DNA of 64,000 nt from Temnopleurus reevesii (taxonomy: Eukaryota; Echinodermata; Echinoidea; Temnopleuroida; Temnopleuridae). Below the pieces are notes generated by a model, which searched no databases, was not told where the DNA came from, and worked only from the letters and a program-made list of their open reading frames with translations. Made by a program: the position numbers and the translations under genes. Shown here one piece after another: positions 59,101-64,000 of this stretch; position 1 is the stretch's first letter; every line of letters starts with the position of its first letter. The DNA is taken from NCBI GenBank assembly GCA_036244855.1, contig BQKZ01000030.1, positions 129,981 through 193,980 of the forward strand, read 5' to 3'.

Positions 59101-62100
59101 TCTTGCAAAAACTTAAACACATTTTTATGGCAAAAATGTGTATGCAACGGAGCCAGGAAGTGGTTAAAAGTATTCTCATGGTGATTTAAATGCACATTAA
59201 AAAAAATTTAGACAGGGGAAAGTAATAAAGCCAAATGGTTTCATTCATCAAATGCTTTTTCCAATGCAGGAATCAACATGTAGGGCCAATGTAATAATTG
59301 TTGGTTTGATAAAGCTTATTTTCTAATCATCAGCTCTCTTCTTATACTTTTTCCTTCAAAATGATTAGGCACATATTGGTCATAAATTTGATATCAAGTA
59401 TACTTACTGGTACTATAAGAAGTTTCCAAATGAGAATATTTGAGTCATCTACTATTACCTCTCTCAATACCTGTGGTCTGTTCTTTCTTATGTCATCTAA
59501 TTCCTGTCAAAATAAAGAGTAATGTATATAACATTAGGTGCTTAATACGGTTGATTCTAAGCGCACAGTATTCCGATTATGAAAAGATTATTAACCGGTA
59601 AATTAAGAGGAAGAAAAGAGGAGGAAAAAATAAAATAGTGCAGGTAACATAAACAAACTGACAAAAATAGTGGCAATCAATTAAATAAATGGGCAAGTAC
59701 AGCGTCACAGACATTACATTTCAGACATTTATTTACACTTAATGAGGTTTATTTGAAAAGAGAAAATGTTCATTTGAAGCTAATACTTGGTGATCACACA
59801 CCAGTAATTAAGATGAAAAAACATTGTGAAAATAAGAAATAAATAATTAATATTTTTTTTAATTATGACAGAAAATGTTGTGTGTCACGGACATTACAGT
59901 TTTTGGACATAACTTTTTACATGCCAACACATAGTTTACAAACTCTGTGAGTATAATCATCTAAATAAGACAATTTTCCTTTACAATGCAAGTGTTGATA
60001 CTGTTGTGATATATTTTAAACAAATTTAAAAATGAAAAAAAGTTTCAAATGACAATGATGGTAAAAAGTCTGGTGTCACTGACATTACATTTTTGGCGTC
60101 ACGGACATTACAGTTTTGTCCAAGTTACAAAAGTTCTAATATTAACCAGATTTGGTCTCTTTAATAAATTATTTACTATTGAAATGCTGTAAAATAATGT
60201 CCTTCAGATAATCCAACTGAAAGTTTTACAAAAAAACTTGTAGTTTCCTGTCAAAATGTTTAAAAGGGAAAAACTGCATGTGTAGTACCATATATACTAT
60301 TTTTGGTATGGCTCTGATTTTCCGAAAGGAGATGTGTCAGATGGATTTTTTAAGGCTAGCAATGAAGCACCTATAAATTAATGATCTTCCATGTGATTTG
60401 CATTCATATATTTTGACACACTTCGGGGAAAAAAAGCCAAAATATAAAGTTTACTTTTTCTTGGACTTGCCCAAACGTAGATATGGTGTGCACCTCCATA
60501 TATATTGACTGAAAACAATCATTAACTTATCAGTGATTTATACCCTTTCAGTAAGATTGAATACACATTGTGCTTTAGTTCATTAACTTTTGAATCAGGG
60601 CTCTGAAAACAATTATCAGAAGGAGAACAAAAAATCTTCCATGAAATCTGACCATTGGCATTGTGTAACCACTTGTCGCTTCATTTTTTAACAAAAAATT
60701 ACTACATAATCACTAAAACCCATAACCCTAAAAAGGCAGGGGGAGGGCTGAATCACCCCCCTGGTGTTTGGCGTGATATATCTGTAATTCAACAAGAAAT
60801 CATCGCAACATGCGCACAGGGCTAGGCTAATGTAGTGCACGTGTGGCGCAGCACTATAGTAGTACCAATGAGTAGTACACTATAATTGAAGCTCCGTGCT
60901 CACGGTCAGGGCGCTACAAACCCACTTGCCCGCATGCCCGGGGCAACAAAATGAAGCTGTCGAGCAAGTAAATAAAATTGTCACTTGCCCAAAAAGGCAA
61001 GTAGCAGCTGTTTCTAGTTTTCATCTACATGTACAAATTGGCATAGGCCATCAATTTTGGGCAAAGGAAATTTTGTTCGGGCAAGTGATTTGAACTTGGT
61101 TGCCCAACTGGGCAACTGGTGAAAAATATTCTTGTAGCACCATGACGGTCTAGCTCAAATGCACGCTCTCTTCAAAATCTGAGCAACTGATCTTGAAAAA
61201 CTGTATCATCGTTCCGAGAGTGATCATAAAACTACGAAACATTGACCTTTTGCCCCAAGCCAGATGTTTACAGCGGAAGTCATTGATCTTCATCGTTATT
61301 AAAATTCGACTGACAACAAGTACATGGGACTCTGTCTGCAACACACTGGGAAGCGGCGATAAAATATCTTTTTTTGGAGACCTGGTAAGTCCCATCCATT
61401 ATATTTTGTGGGGGAAATGGAGAGTTGAAGCCTCACGGAAGTTCCAAGCCCTATAAAATTGGGATTTGGGGTTTAAAAAGAGTAATTTGGAGGGGTTTTC
61501 TAAATAATTGTTATACTGCTACACGGGAGGTATAGCATCAACTCCATAGCTCTCTGGAGTAGTGACAATGTCACAAAAATGTAAAAAACTATTCCAGAGA
61601 GCTCTCCACAGGTAGGTGAAAATTCAATTACCAGACAACATGGCCGTGGTAATACCCAACGCATGTTGAAATCGCGCACCTAACATATACTTGTTATGTT
61701 ACATAGTTAGGCCTTAACAACGTTATTACATGGCCATGTTGAAGTGCAGTGATTAGGCTGATGAAAGTTGATATCATTGTTCTCGTCACCACCCTCATCA
61801 AATTTTACGCCCGCCCCAAAAAACACTCAACACTGACAGTGACAAAAATCCCTGCATCAAATTTCCCCCTTTCGAAAAGTCGCGTAAAAAAATCAACACC
61901 TTTTTCAATTCGCAAAGAAGTAACATTTTTTAAATTTTCATAGTGTTTGGTTTTATTCATGAGGTAGGCCTAATCAAGTTTGCCGGAAAATATCAAAGCA
62001 AGCGCAAGTTCACAAAAATAATTTTTAGCGATGCAATTTGAACCGATAATATTTTTTCCTTGTGATATCAGTCGGAAAGCACAACCTGTTTGGTTTGAAT

Positions 62101-62665
62101 GTGAAAGATGAATGCTGAAGAAAATTCCTCACTAAAATTTCAAATAAGCCACATGAGAACATGAAATCTATGTCAGATGAAAAAAAATTGAAAGATGAAT
62201 ATTGATCAAATTCAAAACCCCTCATCAAAATCTGAAATGTGCCTGACGAGAACTCAACTTTCATCAATAATAATAAGATCTAAAAATATTTCAGTTCATT
62301 CTCGTGATTGTAAATAGCTAGAATATGCCAACAAAATTATCGATTGTGAAATTTTCAAGAGTCCGCTAACTGGATTCACACCAGTACGACTACTCGAGAC
62401 CCCAATTTATTTATCCATCACCAAAAGCAATAGGTGGGACCGTACTGAAAAAAGAACGCCTTGTTTATTGCACAATGATTTCCACATGGATGTGTCTGTG
62501 AAAGGGCCATTTAAAAGCATTTCCCTCCCTTAGATCGCATTCATACACACAATAATGGGTACAGTAACTATTATTTAATACTGAGTTCTCTCTATTATAT
62601 TATATTTATTATAATAAGTAAGAAAATTAACCTCTTACCTTCCCTAACCTTCGCGTGGCCGCCAT
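55954..62665 (-). CDS. UBE2L3: UBE2L3 (UBCH7) ubiquitin-conjugating enzyme E2, whole gene, four coding exons
   Basis: Joined exons 62639-62665, 59408-59503, 58428-58614 and 55954-56105 give 462 nt: 153 residues plus TAA (human has 154). The E2 accepts ubiquitin from E1 on Cys86 (GQVCLP) and hands it to HECT and RBR ligases such as parkin and ARIH1. Visible landmarks: an N-terminal helix starting MAATRRLGK; the [13 protein letters not shown] loop with Phe63 used for ligase contact; HPN before the active site; Trp95; and a C-terminal helix ending KYGEPIPK. Pro88 and His119, the residues that in human UBCH7 go with poor lysine reactivity and RBR/HECT preference, are both kept. All introns start GT and end AG; phases are 0, 0 and 1. 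The most diverged part from human is residues 17-30 ([13 protein letters not shown]). It acts in cytosol and nucleus in other animals. Confidence 0.97.
56755..57342. mobile_element. Four adjoining hairpin MITEs in A-B-A-B order
   Basis: Inside UBE2L3 intron 3 (56106-58427). A1 56755-56921: GGTGTTTCACCAAGATAAGA against TCTTATCTTGGTGAAAC. B1 56923-57029: GGGTTGTGTTTCATAAAGCT against AGCTTTATTTAAC. A2 57031-57184: the A ends again. B2 57185-57342: GGTTATGTTTCATAAGG against TTTATGTAACACAACC. Each is a separate foldback, with essentially no spacer. All are noncoding. Another B copy is at 9947-10120. Confidence 0.85.
57453..57701. mobile_element. 249-bp TA-flanked MITE with internal 33-bp tandem repeats
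   Basis: Ends TACAGTCAAACCTGTCTATA and GTAGACAGGTTTGACTGTA. The left half holds about three copies of a 33-bp unit containing GTGGCCACTGTCTATAGTGA. TA at both ends fits mariner-type insertion; similar ends are widespread in marine invertebrates by my recollection. Confidence 0.9.
58129..58400. mobile_element. Nested hairpins: A-type element interrupted by a GGGACCC-type element
   Basis: Outer phrases GAGTGGTATCAGTTCTTGTG and CAAGAACTGATGTAATT match the A family. Between them, 58229-58352 (ACCTGTAGCATTAA...TTTATGTTACAGGT with ATATCAATCG and TTTATGGCAAAACGAGTAC) matches the hairpin at 36061-36207. Confidence 0.65.
58428..58614 (-). CDS. UBE2L3: UBE2L3 coding exon 3 with catalytic Cys86
   Basis: 62 codons plus one base, [10 protein letters not shown]...KTDQ, containing HPN, CLP and NWKPATKT. 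Acceptor CTTATTCCCACAG, donor CAAA then GTGAGTTT, phase 1. Confidence 0.97.
59408..59503 (-). CDS. UBE2L3: UBE2L3 coding exon 2
   Basis: 32 codons, [11 protein letters not shown]...LIWKLLIVP. Acceptor TTTTGACAG and donor CCA then GTAAGTAT. Same length as the human segment; no gap is needed to align. Confidence 0.94.
59704..60111 (-). repeat. Phased-motif repeat, copy 2 (inverted), in UBE2L3 intron 1
   Basis: GTCACGGACATTAC or variants at 59704, 59884, 60075 and 60098. On the minus strand this reads doublet, 191 bp, single, 180 bp, single, the same layout as 27945-28347. Flanks of the motif also match (TATGTCCAAAAACTGTAATG against CATGTCCTTTTGGCGTAATG). Confidence 0.75.
60907..61142. mobile_element. 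ACTTGCCCG-family element, copy 3, in UBE2L3 intron 1
   Basis: Begins CAGGGCGCTACAAACCCACT and ends TATTCTTGTAGCACC, nearly identical at both ends to 34634-34807. Confidence 0.8.
61143..62638. other. Remainder of UBE2L3 intron 1
   Basis: Contains a short foldback at about 61548-61607 (TAGCTCTCTGGAGTAGT against ACTATTCCAGAGAGCTC). No additional exon was seen. Confidence 0.5.
62639..62665 (-). CDS. UBE2L3: UBE2L3 coding exon 1
   Basis: Encodes MAATRRLGK (human MAASRRLMK). Donor AAG then GTAAGAGG, phase 0. The start has strong context, with G at +4. Intron 1 is 3135 bp and contains the phased-motif repeat and an ACTTGCCCG element. Confidence 0.94.
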
Positions 62666-62760
62666 GATTGAAATTGTACTAATGTATGCGCACACAAGTT
62701 TTTGTCGCTAACTGCATGCACTGCGCTGCACACGGAAATACGCACGCATACATGTATGTA
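62656..62760 (-). promoter_or_regulatory. UBE2L3 5' UTR and probable TATA-less promoter
   Basis: Upstream of the ATG the minus strand shows TGTGCGCATAC and GCAGCGCAGTGCATGCAG, GC-richer than the surroundings and without a TATA box. The start codon lies in ATCATGGCGGCC, which fits the YY1 core ATGGCGGC often placed at or just after the start site of housekeeping genes. The transcription start is not located. Confidence 0.45.
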
Positions 62761-64000
62761 CAAACGGTGTGTGAAGAAAACAAGTTTAACATTTGTTTTG
62801 TACAAACACCTGTAGGAAAATAGTCGATATTGATTAATTGATCTCATATCTTTCTTCTATTATTTGGACGTTCTTAATTCCTATTTATCTACTTTTGTCG
62901 AGAAATAAGTAACAACCAATCCTAGTTGCAGACTTCAAGTGGATCTAACTTGGGGGGGGGGGGATGCATTGCAACCCTTTCCCACATCCAGGGAGTATTT
63001 TTCTTATCTAAATATCTTTTTTTAACTCGTAATCTAATTCTTCTTTTTTTTCTCTCTTTATGTACTTATTCTATTTATTCAATTTTTTTTGGCTAGGGGG
63101 CGGGCAAACAAATGTTACAAAGTCCCTTAATTGTCCCCCTCCCCCCGGCCCACCCATCCCCCCTCCATTAGCTTTTTTTTTAGGACACGGGCCACCGCCG
63201 AAATTGCGAAGCACAGCTAGACCAGCCTTGTCATGACTGTGGGGATTCTTATCCCAAAGATCCATAAATTAATTTTGGGGATGAAAGCTAATCATTTGGG
63301 AATGAAAATAATAATAAAGTTGGGGATTTTTTTGAAGATTTGACTTGGCAACGCTGAGCTGAACTAACATTAGTAGATCAACGATTTGTGAGAAAAAAAA
63401 TCAACCATGTCACTTTCGTCACTCCATCATTATGTATTCGACTGAGATTTGCCAGTGGGTATCAGTGACAATTAATGATAAAAGCATTAGGCTAACAATG
63501 CTTATTCCAAGGTCCCCAATTTTTGTTTATCTGTGTTGTCATCTGGCCTTATAGCGCAGGAAAATGCAACTACATTTTTACAAATTTTCATAAGGAAGAG
63601 GGGAGTAATCTGGCAATGAACTTGTAACAAAAATAGTGATGTTTAAATGCAAAAAAAAATGCTATTTCAACACACAAATTTTTCACAAATTGGCCTATGG
63701 TACAACCCCCTCCAGTGCAACCCCCTCACTCGTTCCCTCGCATACCACCCAAACCCCCCTAAGAAGCTAGATCCGCCCCTGCAAATTGGAATGGGGGAGG
63801 GGTGGCTCGAGAATTTCATAAAGTATTCATCATTGCCAACGATTTTCAAAGTTAAAAACAAAAGAAAAAAAATCGTACTTGCATGCGTGGTTGCCAATAG
63901 TACAAGATACCATTCCTCCTGGCATTCCTCTTTCTCTAATTCTGCCGAATAATTCCAATATCATTTGGTTTCCATTAGCCTATACATTCTATCCATCCTT
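62761..64000. other. Upstream flank of UBE2L3, no gene seen
   Basis: Contains G and C homopolymer runs (about 62952-62963 and 63135-63165) and a CCCCCTCC-rich fragment at about 63705-63800 typical of worn dispersed elements. No second, divergent gene was recognised. Confidence 0.5.

Overview
The window is eukaryotic. It is AT-rich, has intron-bearing genes and is packed with short foldback elements. It looks like a draft metazoan assembly: single-N joins at 8059, 36985, 42817, 44337, 44794 and 45523, and a 586-N gap at 25576-26161. The two recognisable proteins are close to animal UBE2L3 and FBXO34/FBXO46, and the repeat phrases resemble those of echinoderm genomes. I infer a marine deuterostome, most likely a sea urchin; the species cannot be fixed from sequence alone.

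Only two protein genes can be supported, both on the minus strand. (1) At 17400-20144 is an FBXO34/FBXO46-type F-box protein whose coding region is unspliced. It is interrupted by one in-frame TAA (18306-18308) between a long disordered N-terminal part and the F-box plus Cys/His-rich C-terminus. A strong 3' splice site at 20254 shows that at least one more upstream, noncoding exon exists. (2) At 55954-62665 is a complete four-exon UBE2L3 (UBCH7) ubiquitin-conjugating enzyme of 153 residues with catalytic Cys86. Both act in ubiquitin transfer: the F-box protein as a likely SCF substrate receptor, UBE2L3 as the E2 for HECT and RBR ligases.

Layout: 0-1.1 kb purine-rich tract; 1.1-11.9 kb mostly unique AT-rich DNA with a few dispersed repeats and, at 8.06-8.68 kb, a GC-rich block beside a falsely duplicated segment; 12.0-12.4 kb GAT satellite; 16-20.5 kb F-box gene; 20.5-34 kb intergenic with hairpin elements and the sequence gap; 34-48 kb a dense, nested field of terminal-inverted-repeat elements, in which two segments are assembled twice as diverged copies (35.7-38.1 and 41.6-44.3 kb); 48-52 kb unique sequence, a cluster of CRE-like sites and an ATC satellite; 52-55.9 kb UBE2L3 downstream flank; 56-62.7 kb UBE2L3; 62.7-64 kb upstream flank.

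I see no unknown gene system. The most informative material is the mobile DNA. Three insertions can be read directly because an empty copy of the same site lies nearby. A repeat family with a fixed spacing of a 14-base motif occurs twice in opposite orientations. Two hairpin families alternate A-B-A-B inside a UBE2L3 intron. A CRE-containing 10-mer recurs in the arms of several element families. The premature stop in the F-box gene is the main coding anomaly.
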